DNA of 64,000 nt, taken from Caulobacter endophyticus (GTDB lineage Bacteria; Pseudomonadota; Alphaproteobacteria; Caulobacterales; Caulobacteraceae). Of the stretch, positions 8,203 through 17,131 are shown piece by piece. The notes under the pieces were generated by a model. It did no database searches, was not told the origin of the DNA, and saw only the letters and a program-made list of their open reading frames with translations. A program made the position numbers and the translations under genes. The stretch is from assembly GCF_003116815.1 (NCBI RefSeq), contig NZ_QDKQ01000077.1:62001-126000 (forward strand). The letters are read 5' to 3'. Numbering within the stretch: position 1 is the stretch's first letter; the number at the start of each line of letters is the position of its first letter.

Positions 8203-9831
8203 GCCTGGAGCAAATCCAGGCAATGCTAAAGCAGCCGATTCTACGCCATTATTACTCGACAGGGTCCTGAGTAGTTCGACCCTCGATCCGCATATCCTTG
8301 CTTCGTCCGGGGACAGTAATTCGACTTTTTGCGCCACGGCCCGGATGAGGTCTCTACGGTAGGCGCCATTATTGTCTCTAAACATGTCCCGGGTGGCTTG
8401 TGCGAACTTACGCAGCAGCTCAGGCGTCAGGGCGGGCATGATCTTGTCGATCGCCGCGGCGGCCCGCTGAGCATCGCCTTCGGCTTTGTCGCGCAGTTTT
8501 TTCAGGGCGATCATGCGCTGTTTGAGCGACTGATCGGTCGGGTCGATCGCGCCTTGCTCGATTGAGACGTAGAGGCGCTGCAGCCGCTGGTCGGCTTCTG
8601 TGGCCCGCTTGCGTAGGTCGGCGACGTGGCGATGGCGGCGCTCGATCCATTCGGACCGGCGGTCGATGATGTTGTCCATCATCGCGGCCAGCCGTTCGGG
8701 GTTGAGCAGGCGGTTTTCCAGATGGTCGATCACCGAGGCGTCCAGCAGATCCATCCGCACGGACATGCCCGGGCAGCCAGTCGCGCCCTGGCGGGCCTTG
8801 GTGGAGCAGGCGTAGTAGCGGTACGCCCCGTTCTTGCCGGTGCGGATGGTCATGGCCCCGCCGCAGTGACCGCAAAAGCAGATGCCGCCCAGAAGGATCG
8901 GGCTGGTGACGAAGCGCGGCGCCATGGCCTTGGGATTGCGCAGCGACAGCGCCCGCTGAACGGCGTCGAAGGTGTCGCGCTCGATCAGCGGCGGCACCGG
9001 CATGATGACCCGATCGGCGTCGTCCTTGGGCTCCTGGCTGGCCCAGTTGCGGCTATTGAATACGTGCTCGCCGATATAGGTGGTCCGGGTCAGGGTATGA
9101 TGCAGGGAACTAATGCCCCAGCGTCCCCCGCCGGCGGTGGCGATGCCGTTTTCGTTGAGGTAGGTGACGATGGTCTTCAGACCCATCGGCCCGCTGTTTT
9201 CGACGCCATGGAGCGCCAGGCGGTAGATCAGGCGCACCGTCTCGGCCCCGATCGGGTCGATCGCCAGCTTCTTCTTGATCTTGTCACCGCGCTGTTCGGC
9301 GGCGACCACGCGATAGCCGATCGGCGGGTGGGAGCCGTTCCAGAAACCCTGGCGAGCGTTTTCCTTCATGGCCCGCAGCGTGTGCTTGGCGTTCTCCCGC
9401 GACTGATACTCGTCGAAAAGGTTCATCATCTGCCGGACCATGACGCCCATGGGGTCGTCGCCGACCTCCTGGGTGATCGAGACAATGCGGACGCCGTTCT
9501 TGGCCAGCTTGCGGGCGTAGAACTCAAACAGGAACTGGTCGCGGAAGAACCGCGAGAAGGAGTGGACGAGGATGACGTGGAACGGCGGGGGCTTGGCTGT
9601 GGCTGCGTCGATCATCTGCTGGAAAGCGGGACGGCGATCGTCGGTGGCGGTATTGCCCGGTTCGACGAACTCTTCTGCGACGCACCAGCCCTTGCCCAGG
9701 CAATAGGCCCGCAGCTGCCGGCCTTGGTCGGGAATGGAGAGGTCGCTTTCGGCCTGGCGGCCGGTCGAGACACGGAGATAGAGCGCCGCATTGGGCACGG
9801 CGGGCGGGGGAGGGGTCTTATGCTTGGCCAT
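8161..9831 (-). CDS. Large serine recombinase (ICE integrase)
   Basis: A 556-residue serine integrase. The N-terminal resolvase domain starts with AALYLRVSTGRQAESDLSIPDQ (catalytic Ser in RVSTGRQ) and contains the VHSFSRFFRD motif. A recombinase domain follows at about 160-300, then a zinc ribbon (CFCGHCGG...CSTKARQGATGCPG) at about 320-365 and a long helical coiled-coil segment. The ATG at 9831 has a strong AGGAAGG site. The last 14 codons, ending in LQDSNLRPFA, and the stop are encoded antisense by tRNA-Arg, so integration supplies the 3' end of this gene. Confidence 0.93.
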   Translation of the reverse strand: MAKHKTPPPPAVPNAALYLRVSTGRQAESDLSIPDQGRQLRAYCLGKGWCVAEEFVEPGNTATDDRRPAFQQMIDAATAKPPPFHVILVHSFSRFFRDQFLFEFYARKLAKNGVRIVSITQEVGDDPMGVMVRQMMNLFDEYQSRENAKHTLRAMKENARQGFWNGSHPPIGYRVVAAEQRGDKIKKKLAIDPIGAETVRLIYRLALHGVENSGPMGLKTIVTYLNENGIATAGGGRWGISSLHHTLTRTTYIGEHVFNSRNWASQEPKDDADRVIMPVPPLIERDTFDAVQRALSLRNPKAMAPRFVTSPILLGGICFCGHCGGAMTIRTGKNGAYRYYACSTKARQGATGCPGMSVRMDLLDASVIDHLENRLLNPERLAAMMDNIIDRRSEWIERRHRHVADLRKRATEADQRLQRLYVSIEQGAIDPTDQSLKQRMIALKKLRDKAEGDAQRAAAAIDKIMPALTPELLRKFAQATRDMFRDNNGAYRRDLIRAVAQKVELLSPDEARICGSRVELLRTLSSNNGVESAALALPGFAPGWRALQDSNLRPFA

Positions 9832-9849
9832 CTTGGTCCTTCCTGCGGA

Positions 9850-10068
9850 TCAGGGCAAAGGACCGAGCAATTCGGCCAGCACCTTCTCCAGATAGGCCTC
9901 GGTGACTTGTAGCTCGCGGATCCCGATGGGGATCTGAGCTGGCATGTCGTCCGTGACGGAAATGGAGACACGCGGCGCCGGCCCCCTTGGTAGTCGCGGC
10001 GGCGAAATATTTAGGTAGTCGAGGAAGTCGGGCGGCGGCTCGGGCCGGCGTGGGGGCGTCTTTGGCAT
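9850..10068 (-). CDS. Small hypothetical protein upstream of the recombinase
   Basis: A 72-residue open frame ends 18 bases before the recombinase start on the same strand. The product is proline-rich at the N terminus (MPKTPPRRPEPPPDFLDYL) and then has a plausible folded stretch with VSISVTDDMPAQIPIGIRELQVTEAYLEKVL. I do not recognise it. Its spacing suggests co-transcription with the integrase gene, perhaps as an accessory or directionality factor, but nothing in the sequence proves that. Confidence 0.5.
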   Translation of the reverse strand: MPKTPPRRPEPPPDFLDYLNISPPRLPRGPAPRVSISVTDDMPAQIPIGIRELQVTEAYLEKVLAELLGPLP

Positions 10069-10229
10069 GGCGAAAGGCTCGCCCCCGCCGCCGATCTTCG
10101 CAAAGGCCTTTGATCCTTGGGCGTAGGCTGGCGTGGAAAGACAGGCGTTCGGCGGGTTTCACCGTCGGAGGTTTAGCGACGTGGCCAGCGACATCTTTGG
10201 CGTCCCTATGTCGCGCCGTGCGGCTGGTC

Positions 10230-11141
10230 CTAGGCGGCCGGTTCGGGGGTCATCAATTCCGGCCGCAGAACCGGCGGCTTGGGGTCGGCCCCGAACCGGT
10301 TGCGGATGAAGCGTTCCTGGGCGCGATCGCGCGCGCCGACGAAGTAGCGGGCGCTCTCTACGGTCCATTGATTGACCTGCCTGACGAGCGTCTTGGCCGG
10401 GAGATTGCTGATCTCCCGTAGTGTCCGTTCTTCCGGAGCCGATAGGTACAAGCGCCGCGGCGAAATCACCATGGCGATGTGCCCGTTCGGCGTCTGGATA
10501 CCGTTGGTCCTGATCAGGATATCGTCGGAAATCAAGAAGTCAGGGACGTCCTGGGGTAGCTCGATCACGATCGTTGGCAGATTGATCAGGAACGCTCCGA
10601 TCCGGGGATTGAGCATCACGTCGGGCAGCATGCGTTGTGCTTGGTGGAGCATGTCTTGATCGGTGACCCGGCTGCGAAACTCGTCGTACGAGGCCGGATC
10701 GCGGTCGTCGCGCTCGGCCAGATAGTCCGGCCGCAACTCATCCAGGATTTGTCTGTAGTGAGCGATCCCGCTGGCTAAGGTCGAGCGCAGGTAGTGGGGC
10801 GTCCTGTGGGTCAAGGAGCGCATGAAGAGGGTCCAGGCGACCCGCTCCTGGTCGCTCAGATCGCCGATCTCGCCTGCGTTCAACTTCTCCAGAACAGGCG
10901 CGGCGTGATTGTCGATCGCTTGGAACACACTGAGCTCGAGCCATTGGCCGCCAAGGCGGTGTCCGGGCGAGGCGTAGAGATCTTTTTCGAAACCGACTTC
11001 GCTCGGGAAGACCCGCCGGACCATGATCTTGCTCGGGATCGGCCGGTCGAAACGCTCAAGACGGTGGTCATCCCCCGTCCAATAGCGCAGCAGGAATTCG
11101 GGGATGTAGTGGTGCTTGGTCGGATCGTTCGGCGCGCCCAT
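10230..11141 (-). CDS. DUF4238 domain protein
   Basis: A 303-residue protein that opens with the DUF4238 hallmark TKHHYIPEFLLRYW, followed by a conserved EVGFEKDLYAS segment. The family has no established function, but the invariant His-His pair and its frequent occurrence in accessory regions suggest a nuclease or other enzyme. It starts seven bases after the stop of the HEPN gene, so the pair probably forms an operon transcribed leftward. Confidence 0.8.
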   Translation of the reverse strand: MGAPNDPTKHHYIPEFLLRYWTGDDHRLERFDRPIPSKIMVRRVFPSEVGFEKDLYASPGHRLGGQWLELSVFQAIDNHAAPVLEKLNAGEIGDLSDQERVAWTLFMRSLTHRTPHYLRSTLASGIAHYRQILDELRPDYLAERDDRDPASYDEFRSRVTDQDMLHQAQRMLPDVMLNPRIGAFLINLPTIVIELPQDVPDFLISDDILIRTNGIQTPNGHIAMVISPRRLYLSAPEERTLREISNLPAKTLVRQVNQWTVESARYFVGARDRAQERFIRNRFGADPKPPVLRPELMTPEPAA

Positions 11142-11148
11142 GGTCAGC

Positions 11149-12351
11149 TCAGGCCGGTTGCGGGATCGTCAGGTCCATTTTCAGGTGGGCTTGAGCGAAC
11201 TTCAGGATCATGTAGCGCGTGAGCCGCTCCAGCCCAATGAGCGTCGGCGCATCGAACAGGATCCTTGACATGGCCGGGTCGCGGACGACAGGGCGACCTA
11301 CTTGGCGTTCGTGGAGACGCCGGGTGGCTTCCACCCAGTTTCCAAACGTTGCACCAGAATGGACGTACTGGCTGCGTAGGTCGTAGGCTGCGCTGATTGC
11401 GACCCTGAACTGATCGCGTTTCAGACCCCAGATCGGATCTTCGGACTCCGAGCGGTTGAAAAAATCGTCGTCGATGAAGTCCAAGAAGGTTTGCACAAAG
11501 CGCCGCTTGACCTCGAAGAGGCGTCTTCGAAGTCGGCTCGCCACCTTCGCTCCGTCCGGTAGGGCCCCAGCGATACGCTGAACGTCGCTTTCCAGCTCGT
11601 CATCTAAAAGACGTTCGCCGGCGGGCAGGTGGGCATTGGAAATTAGCTCGGCTGCCGTGATCAGGTGCAGATAGGCTGACTCTGGGTCGCTTTCGGCCGC
11701 CCTGAGCGCACGGGCGTAGAACCGGCCCGCGGCATGAAACGCGTCGTGGGCTGGGGTCTCTTCGACGGTGTCGAAGATTCGATAGACCCGCTCGACGTGC
11801 TCAAGGCTCAGCGGAAAGCCGAGATCTACCCGCGGGCGCTTGGTGTTGTGGGGCAGGAGCGGGTCGCAGAAAGAGGTGTAGGCCTCCATTGATGGAACAT
11901 TGAACGAACCAGAATTTTCCAACGATCCATGGGCGTCGAAGCGTTTGCCGTAGAGGACGCTCATCGCGGCGGCATAGAAATCGGCTGTAGGGGCGTACTG
12001 GGGGACGGCCGCGCCAACCTGCTTTACCGGCGGTGGCGTCTCGAAGGAGATGACAAATGCGCACCTGGAGAGCGGCGAGTCCTCAAAGAAGTGCATGTTC
12101 GCGCGTCGATCGCCCGACCTTGGCCAGGCATGGGAGATCAGAGTGTCGTCGGTGCAGAACTCGCCGACGAAATAGCTGGTGGTCGAGATCATGACCCGTT
12201 GGATCGTCTCGGCGGGTCTTAGCGCCTTGCCCTTCGTGTTCATCACGCCCCCGTGCGCGTCATCTGGAAATCCTAGATGGGATGGATTTTCCCAAAGCCC
12301 AAGGACCCCGCCAGGCTCGAAGCGGGAGAAGCGGTAAGCCAACTTGGGCAC
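11149..12351 (-). CDS. HEPN-domain protein (ApeA-like), candidate ribonuclease
   Basis: A protein of up to 400 residues with no recognisable N-terminal family. The C-terminal half looks like a HEPN fold: a helix containing ESAYLHLITAAELISN, then YDLRSQYVHSGATFGN, which contains R-S-Q-Y-V-H, the Rx4H motif that forms the active site of HEPN ribonucleases, then a final long helix ending LTRYMILKFAQAHLK. The open frame starts with GTG at 12351 without a good ribosome site; ATG at 12243 (residue 37) is an alternative. It is the first gene of a pair with DUF4238, which suggests a two-gene toxin or defence unit. The nuclease role is an inference from one motif. Confidence 0.65.
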   Translation of the reverse strand: MPKLAYRFSRFEPGGVLGLWENPSHLGFPDDAHGGVMNTKGKALRPAETIQRVMISTTSYFVGEFCTDDTLISHAWPRSGDRRANMHFFEDSPLSRCAFVISFETPPPVKQVGAAVPQYAPTADFYAAAMSVLYGKRFDAHGSLENSGSFNVPSMEAYTSFCDPLLPHNTKRPRVDLGFPLSLEHVERVYRIFDTVEETPAHDAFHAAGRFYARALRAAESDPESAYLHLITAAELISNAHLPAGERLLDDELESDVQRIAGALPDGAKVASRLRRRLFEVKRRFVQTFLDFIDDDFFNRSESEDPIWGLKRDQFRVAISAAYDLRSQYVHSGATFGNWVEATRRLHERQVGRPVVRDPAMSRILFDAPTLIGLERLTRYMILKFAQAHLKMDLTIPQPA

Positions 12352-12805
12352 TTCACGCGGTCGCTACGCAATCGGCGCGAACACGCACATTTGCCGCGGG
12401 TACGCAGGGGGGGGCGCCCGGCGCTTTCGCGCCGGGCTTCACCCGACATGGAGAGCGGCCGGCGGTCACGCTCGGTCCCGAGCCTTTCGGCTCTCCTACG
12501 GGCGCGCCGCCTTCGGGCAGGCTTTGGCCTGCCGCCGGCCGCTCGACGCGGACGTTCCGACACGCGCTTCGCGCGGTCTCCTTGCCGGCTTCATTGGTCA
12601 TGAGCGCCCGCCTTGCGGGCGCGCAGGCTTAGGGCTCCGCCCTCGGCGCGCTTCGGATCGGCTTCCGCCCAGCTTCGGCCCCTTCGGGTCCTGCAGCCGG
12701 GTCCCCGCGAAGCCGTCCCTCCGCTTGCACACCCGGTCTCGCCGACGGGCGCCGGGGTCAGGCCCGCTTTTGCGCCTGACCCCGAACCCCCAAGGAGAAA
12801 TCTCC
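12352..12805 (+). promoter_or_regulatory. Long structured 5' leader of the DUF3768 gene (leader copy 1)
   Basis: This 454-base stretch has no convincing gene. It is a chain of GC-rich hairpins with tetraloops, for example 12416-12424 with 12429-12437 (loop TTTC), and ends with a perfect 10-bp hairpin, 12754-12763 with 12774-12783, just before the AAGGAG ribosome site at 12792-12797. Bases from about 12629 to 12797 are closely similar to 24834-25025 in front of the ParB-like gene. A G8 run lies at 12407-12414. Confidence 0.6.
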
Positions 12806-13138
12806 ATGAACCAGGACGAACATACTGCCGCGATCGCGGTGCTGAACGATGCCTGCCGCGCCGAGCCTGGCGCGGGCTGGACGCTGACGCCCGGCGTGCA
12901 GGCCCTGTCCAAGTCCGGCTTGGCTCAGGCCGTGGCCGCCGTGACCGACTTTTCGGACTTTTCCGAAAGCAACAACCCGCACGGCGAACGAGACTTCGGC
13001 ACCTTCGAGGTTGGCGGGGCGCGGCTGTTCTGGAAGATCGACTACTACGACCTCGATCTGTGCATGGCCTCGCCCGATCCGGCCGACCCGGCCGTCACCA
13101 AGCGGGTGCTGACCCTGATGCTGGCCGAGGAATACTAG
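12806..13138 (+). CDS. DUF3768 family protein
   Basis: A 110-residue protein matching DUF3768, a family common on alphaproteobacterial plasmids and ICEs. The conserved core is NNPHGERDFGTFEVGGARLFWKIDYYD, followed by the SPDPADPAVTKRVLTLMLAEEY terminus. No biochemical function is established. The ATG has an AAGGAG site eight bases upstream, at the end of a long structured leader shared with the ParB-like gene, and the gene is closed by a strong terminator. Confidence 0.88.
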   Translation: MNQDEHTAAIAVLNDACRAEPGAGWTLTPGVQALSKSGLAQAVAAVTDFSDFSESNNPHGERDFGTFEVGGARLFWKIDYYDLDLCMASPDPADPAVTKRVLTLMLAEEY

Positions 13139-13148
13139 GACCTCGGCG

Positions 13149-13178
13149 CCCGCCGCGCGGCCGCGCGCGGCGGGTTTT
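13149..13178 (+). terminator. Rho-independent terminator after DUF3768
   Basis: A perfect 11-bp GC stem (13149-13159 with 13164-13174) with a GCCG loop is followed by TTTT. Confidence 0.85.
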
Positions 13179-13219
13179 GCGGGGACACGGCGAAAGAGGC
13201 GGCGAGGGCGTGCGCCCGA

Positions 13220-13246
13220 GCGGCCGATCCTTTGGGGATCGGCCGC
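13220..13246. repeat. Hairpin repeat, copy 1 (partner at 27298-27325)
   Basis: A perfect 11-bp inverted repeat GCGGCCGATCC/GGATCGGCCGC with a TTTGG loop. The same stem with a TTTG loop follows the ParB-like gene. The remaining bases between the DUF3768 stop and 13560 contain no gene I can support. Confidence 0.65.
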
Positions 13247-13560
13247 GATTGGGCCAAGCGGGACACGCTACTCAATGGCGCTGGCCGTCCCGTAACTGAA
13301 TCTGATCTTCGCACAGGCATCCAGCCAGTTGGATCTTTGACCGGAGGCTAGCGAAACGGTCTTGTTGATGGGGCCGGGGCTGACCGTGTTGTCGGCGGGG
13401 CGTCTACAACAGGCCAGGCAGGACGGTCGGGCCTCACGGCGTCAAAGTGCGGCCATCCAAACCGCCTCGCGCGCCCGTTCACGGGCGGCGATGCTGCGGG
13501 ACCGGTTTGGGCTCCTGTCTAGGCCGGTGGTCGGGCATGACCTCTGTAGGAAAGCGACGC

Positions 13561-14616
13561 ATGAGCGACGAAACGGGCGACGAGAACGAGGGCAAGCCGG
13601 CTGAGAGAGCTCGCGCGGTTAAGCTTGCGAGGTTGGCGGCGGCCACAGCGCCCACGCTGGCGCTTCAGAAGACGTTGTCGGCGATCTCGCCCAGCCTGCG
13701 GCTCCAAAAGCAATTGGAGGCGCTTCAGCCAACCCTGCAGCTTCAAAGGCAGATGCAGGCCCTGCTGCCCAACACTCGGCTGCTGGACGCCATCAAGCCG
13801 CTGCGCCCCTTCATGGACGCGGAGGTCTTCGGCTTGCGACGTGACTGGAAGGTCTTTTCGCATGTCTTCAAGCCCGTGGGGCTCGAGTTCGTGCAATCGG
13901 CTGGCTTCCGGAGCCTATCGCCGATTTTCGAGAGCCTGCGTCGAACCACCGACCTCTTCAAGCCGATCTTCGAGGACCTGCGTCGGCACGAGGAGGAGGC
14001 CCGGCGCGTCGAGGACGCCGGCTGGCTGCCCCACTACACCACGCCCTTCGAACTGCTGGACGATCCGGATCTCTCGACCGAGGCGATCGCCCAGATCCTG
14101 GTGGCTCACTATGTCGACGGCTGGTCGCAGGTCCGCGCCACGTTCGAGGCGGCCGTGCAGGACTACGACGTCGACACCGCAGCTAAGGCCGCCATGATCG
14201 AGGCGCTCGACAGCCACCAGGCCGGTCGCTTCCGGTCTGTCGTGGCGCTGCTGTTCAACGAAATCGAGCGCGTGACCCGGGTGGAGTTTCATGGTGGCGC
14301 GCCGGTCCAGATCAGCAGCGTCCATAGCTTGCAGGAGGCGGCCGGGTCCTTGGAGCCCTCGGAACTGGCCCCGAGCGGCATGGCCGGAATGCGGCTCTTC
14401 GGGCGGCTGGTCAATCACCTCTATGTCACCGTCAAGACGTCTGCGGACGTCGAGCGTCTGGTGGTCGATCCTGTGCCCAACCGCCATGCGGCCACCCATG
14501 GCCTGGTGATCTACGGCTCGGCGAAGAACAGTCTCAACACCCTGATCATGGCCGATTACGTTTTCCAGGTCGTCACGGTGGTCAAGGCGCGGCAGCGACA
14601 GGAGGCGGCCGCCTAG
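13561..14616 (+). CDS. HEPN-like protein with N-terminal heptad-type repeats
   Basis: A 351-residue protein. Residues 20-75 contain a repeated pattern (TLALQKTL, SLRLQKQL, TLQLQRQM) that looks like a short amphipathic repeat. The C-terminal third ends in DPVPNRHAATHGLVIYGS followed by a helix; R-H-A-A-T-H fits the HEPN Rx4H motif and PNRHxxxHG is common in HEPN proteins of phage-defence loci. The ATG at 13561 is chosen over 13537 because of an AGGAAAG site at good spacing. Two further same-strand genes follow. The function is unknown; an abortive-infection RNase is a hypothesis. Confidence 0.65.
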   Translation: MSDETGDENEGKPAERARAVKLARLAAATAPTLALQKTLSAISPSLRLQKQLEALQPTLQLQRQMQALLPNTRLLDAIKPLRPFMDAEVFGLRRDWKVFSHVFKPVGLEFVQSAGFRSLSPIFESLRRTTDLFKPIFEDLRRHEEEARRVEDAGWLPHYTTPFELLDDPDLSTEAIAQILVAHYVDGWSQVRATFEAAVQDYDVDTAAKAAMIEALDSHQAGRFRSVVALLFNEIERVTRVEFHGGAPVQISSVHSLQEAAGSLEPSELAPSGMAGMRLFGRLVNHLYVTVKTSADVERLVVDPVPNRHAATHGLVIYGSAKNSLNTLIMADYVFQVVTVVKARQRQEAAA

Positions 14617-14715
14617 CCACAGGCGGGGCGGCTATTGGCCGCTTGGTGGCGCAAGCTTGGCTTTACACGCAAGTCGAGAGGCCCGAACCTCGCCGGGTCT
14701 AGAAGAGGACGTCGC

Positions 14716-15405
14716 GTGGATCGTCTCATCTCGTTGCCCAGGATCAATCAGGCCAATCTGGACCGTCTGGTCCGCAGGGTGATCGGGCCGGTGCTGGAGC
14801 GCCTGCCCGTGCATGGTCGCCTGGAGACAGGCCAGGCGCCGACCCTCGATGTGTTTCTCGATCGCTGCGCGGCCCAGGTGGACAATCACCTCGCCAACGA
14901 GGCGGCCAAGGCTTTCGCCTTGACGCTTTCCGGGGTGTTCGAGCGCCAGCTTCACGAGTTCGCCCTGGAGCTTTGGAGCCTGGGCCTGGCGGCGCCGCCG
15001 ACCCGCAAGGACGGAACGCCCGCCTCGCCGAAGTATGACGTGCTGCTGGCGCTATGCGCGGGATATGCGGGGATCGATCTTGTCGGCCACAACCTGGCGC
15101 GGCCGCTGGGCGAGTTGCTGCTGGTGGCCAACGTCGTTCGGCATGGCGAGGGCGGATCCTGTGCTCGGCTTCATGAGATCGCGCCTCGCCTCTGGGATGA
15201 TCCGGATGGGCGGCTGATCGCTCTGTCGCCGGGACCCGCCCTTTTGAGCGAGCGCATGCGGATCCTGCCGGAGGACCTCAGCGACTATGCCGTCGCGGCC
15301 ATGGTGTTCTGGGGCTGGGCCGACACCCAGGTCGGCGCGGTGACCGTGATCCCCGGCTATGCGCCGGTCCGCCGCCTGGACGCCACCTCCGCCGTTAGCG
15401 CCTGA
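14716..15405 (+). CDS. Hypothetical protein with HEPN-like NxxRHGxG motif
   Basis: A 229-residue protein from a GTG start with an AAGAGGA site upstream. It is largely helical, and residues around 137-152 read LLVANVVRHGEGGSCARLHE, resembling the N-x-x-(K/R)-H-G-x-G motif I associate with HEPN-like or MAE_28990-type proteins in bacterial defence loci. The spacing does not match the classic Rx4H, so catalytic activity is uncertain. Its 3' end overlaps the next gene by 47 bases, which implies coupled expression. Confidence 0.6.
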   Translation: MDRLISLPRINQANLDRLVRRVIGPVLERLPVHGRLETGQAPTLDVFLDRCAAQVDNHLANEAAKAFALTLSGVFERQLHEFALELWSLGLAAPPTRKDGTPASPKYDVLLALCAGYAGIDLVGHNLARPLGELLLVANVVRHGEGGSCARLHEIAPRLWDDPDGRLIALSPGPALLSERMRILPEDLSDYAVAAMVFWGWADTQVGAVTVIPGYAPVRRLDATSAVSA

Positions 15406-17089
15406 ACCCGACGAGCCGACCTTGCCGACCGATTTCGAACCTGATGACGAGCTTGAACCCGATGCGCCGTCTTCGTCGACGCCGCCCGAGCCGCAGCCGC
15501 CGGCGGGCAGGCGGCGTATGCAGAGGCTGGGGCTGTGGGTCTGGGACGGGGTGGCGCGCTTGTCGGGCGATCGAATTGCGCGCCCCCATCTCAGGCGATG
15601 GGCCGCGCGACACCGTCTTGAGGACGCTGAGCAGAACCGTCTTCTGACCCCGTCGCCCGACAGCCATCTCTCCGTCGAAGGCATATGGGTCTTCGAAGCG
15701 TTCACGCCGTCCAATATCGAAGGCGCGTTGCGTTGCATGCGGCGGCGAGGGTGGGCGACCGGCGCGCGGGGCGCGAGCCCGCCCGACCTGGTCGCCTGGC
15801 TACGCATGGCGCGCAAGGAGGGCAGAGGCTGGGGGCAGTGCGAAGTTTCCCTTCAGCGTCCTGAAGACCGTGACCGGATGCGCGGTGGCCGCGACGCCGA
15901 CCTGCCCCAATTTGCCAGCCATGCGATCGGTGAGTTGGTGGCGATTACGCCGTCGATCAGCGGCCTTTGCCTTTTCTTCGTCCTCAAGCCGCAAGAACGG
16001 GGGCGGATCGAGGCGGCGCTTCGGATGAACTACGAGAGCGGGATCCGCCCCAAAGGGGGCTCGCTGGTCTATGTCGGGCCACGCGAAGCACGCGCTTATG
16101 CTGTCCACGCGATCCGCCGTGAATGGCGCGCCCAGATCTTCGACTTCCTGACCGAGTACGCGCCGGGCGTCTTTTGCGAGGGCGACCCTTCCGATCTGCC
16201 GACCTGCGAGCTGCTGGTCGGCGAGAACTTCCCACTATTCGATGATCAGGCCGACGAAGGGAGGCAACTGATCGCCCGCCTGGCCGATGTCGGCCGCGCG
16301 TCGTGGATCTTCGAGGAGGAGGAGCGGGAAGAGGGCATGATGTTCGCCCCGCTCAGCTCCAGAGACGAGGCTTTGGAGAACCACGCCATCTTGGCCGCCA
16401 GCCGAGCGGTCCTGGAAGGCAGCGTTCATCAGCTCAACCATCAGGCCGGTGATCACCGGCATGTCCACGGCGCCGATTACGAATTTCGGGAGACTTTCGG
16501 GCGTTGGTCGATCCTGCAAATGGTCAGCGTCTACCATCAGAGGATCAATGAGGCGCGCGACCAGGCCGCGCGCCTGTTCTCGTCGCCATGGCCCCTGCGC
16601 GTGCTTAAGCGTCTGCAACGGCTGACCACGACCCTTGGCGACACCGCCATCATTACCCGCGAGATCGAGGTCTTCGCCGAGACCGGCATGAGGGCCTATC
16701 GCAGCGGTTATGAGCTGGTCGCCCGCAAGTTTCGACCGGGGGAGGCGCGCCTGACGCTGCGCGATCATGTGCGGGGACAGCTGAAGCTGACCGCGGCTGC
16801 TTTGAAGCCGGCTGGCGACGAACTCGACAGTTTCATCGCCGCCCAGGGCAACCTGACCAACGCTCGCGCCAATCTCCAGCTTCAGGTGATCGTCTTCGTC
16901 TTCGCGATCGTCAGCCTGGTGTTCGGGGCGGTCAGCGGTTTCGAGGCCGGCTATAATCTCTGGAAAGATCGCCAAGGGCCGGCGGCTGAAGAGGCCCCGC
17001 CCGCGCCGATCTCCTCCACGACGGTGATCATCAACGCGCCGGAGGGTGGGTCCGACGCCGCCGTTCCATCTCACGCTCGACCGCGATGA
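15359..17089 (+). CDS. Membrane-anchored protein of unknown function
   Basis: A 576-residue protein overlapping the preceding gene by 47 bases. The N terminus is a proline- and acid-rich tail (to about residue 50). The middle is soluble with no motif I recognise, and a long helical segment at 400-510 precedes one strong membrane segment near residue 530 (LQVIVFVFAIVSLVFGAVSG). A short polar C-terminal tail follows. A soluble sensor or effector part with a C-terminal anchor beside HEPN-like proteins would suit a defence module that acts at the membrane, but this is inference. A start further inside the Pro-rich tail is possible. Confidence 0.6.
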   Translation: MRRSAAWTPPPPLAPEPDEPTLPTDFEPDDELEPDAPSSSTPPEPQPPAGRRRMQRLGLWVWDGVARLSGDRIARPHLRRWAARHRLEDAEQNRLLTPSPDSHLSVEGIWVFEAFTPSNIEGALRCMRRRGWATGARGASPPDLVAWLRMARKEGRGWGQCEVSLQRPEDRDRMRGGRDADLPQFASHAIGELVAITPSISGLCLFFVLKPQERGRIEAALRMNYESGIRPKGGSLVYVGPREARAYAVHAIRREWRAQIFDFLTEYAPGVFCEGDPSDLPTCELLVGENFPLFDDQADEGRQLIARLADVGRASWIFEEEEREEGMMFAPLSSRDEALENHAILAASRAVLEGSVHQLNHQAGDHRHVHGADYEFRETFGRWSILQMVSVYHQRINEARDQAARLFSSPWPLRVLKRLQRLTTTLGDTAIITREIEVFAETGMRAYRSGYELVARKFRPGEARLTLRDHVRGQLKLTAAALKPAGDELDSFIAAQGNLTNARANLQLQVIVFVFAIVSLVFGAVSGFEAGYNLWKDRQGPAAEEAPPAPISSTTVIINAPEGGSDAAVPSHARPR

Positions 17090-17131
17090 GTGGCCTTGCG
17101 GCGATCGGCGTCGCTGGGGGCAAACATGGTT

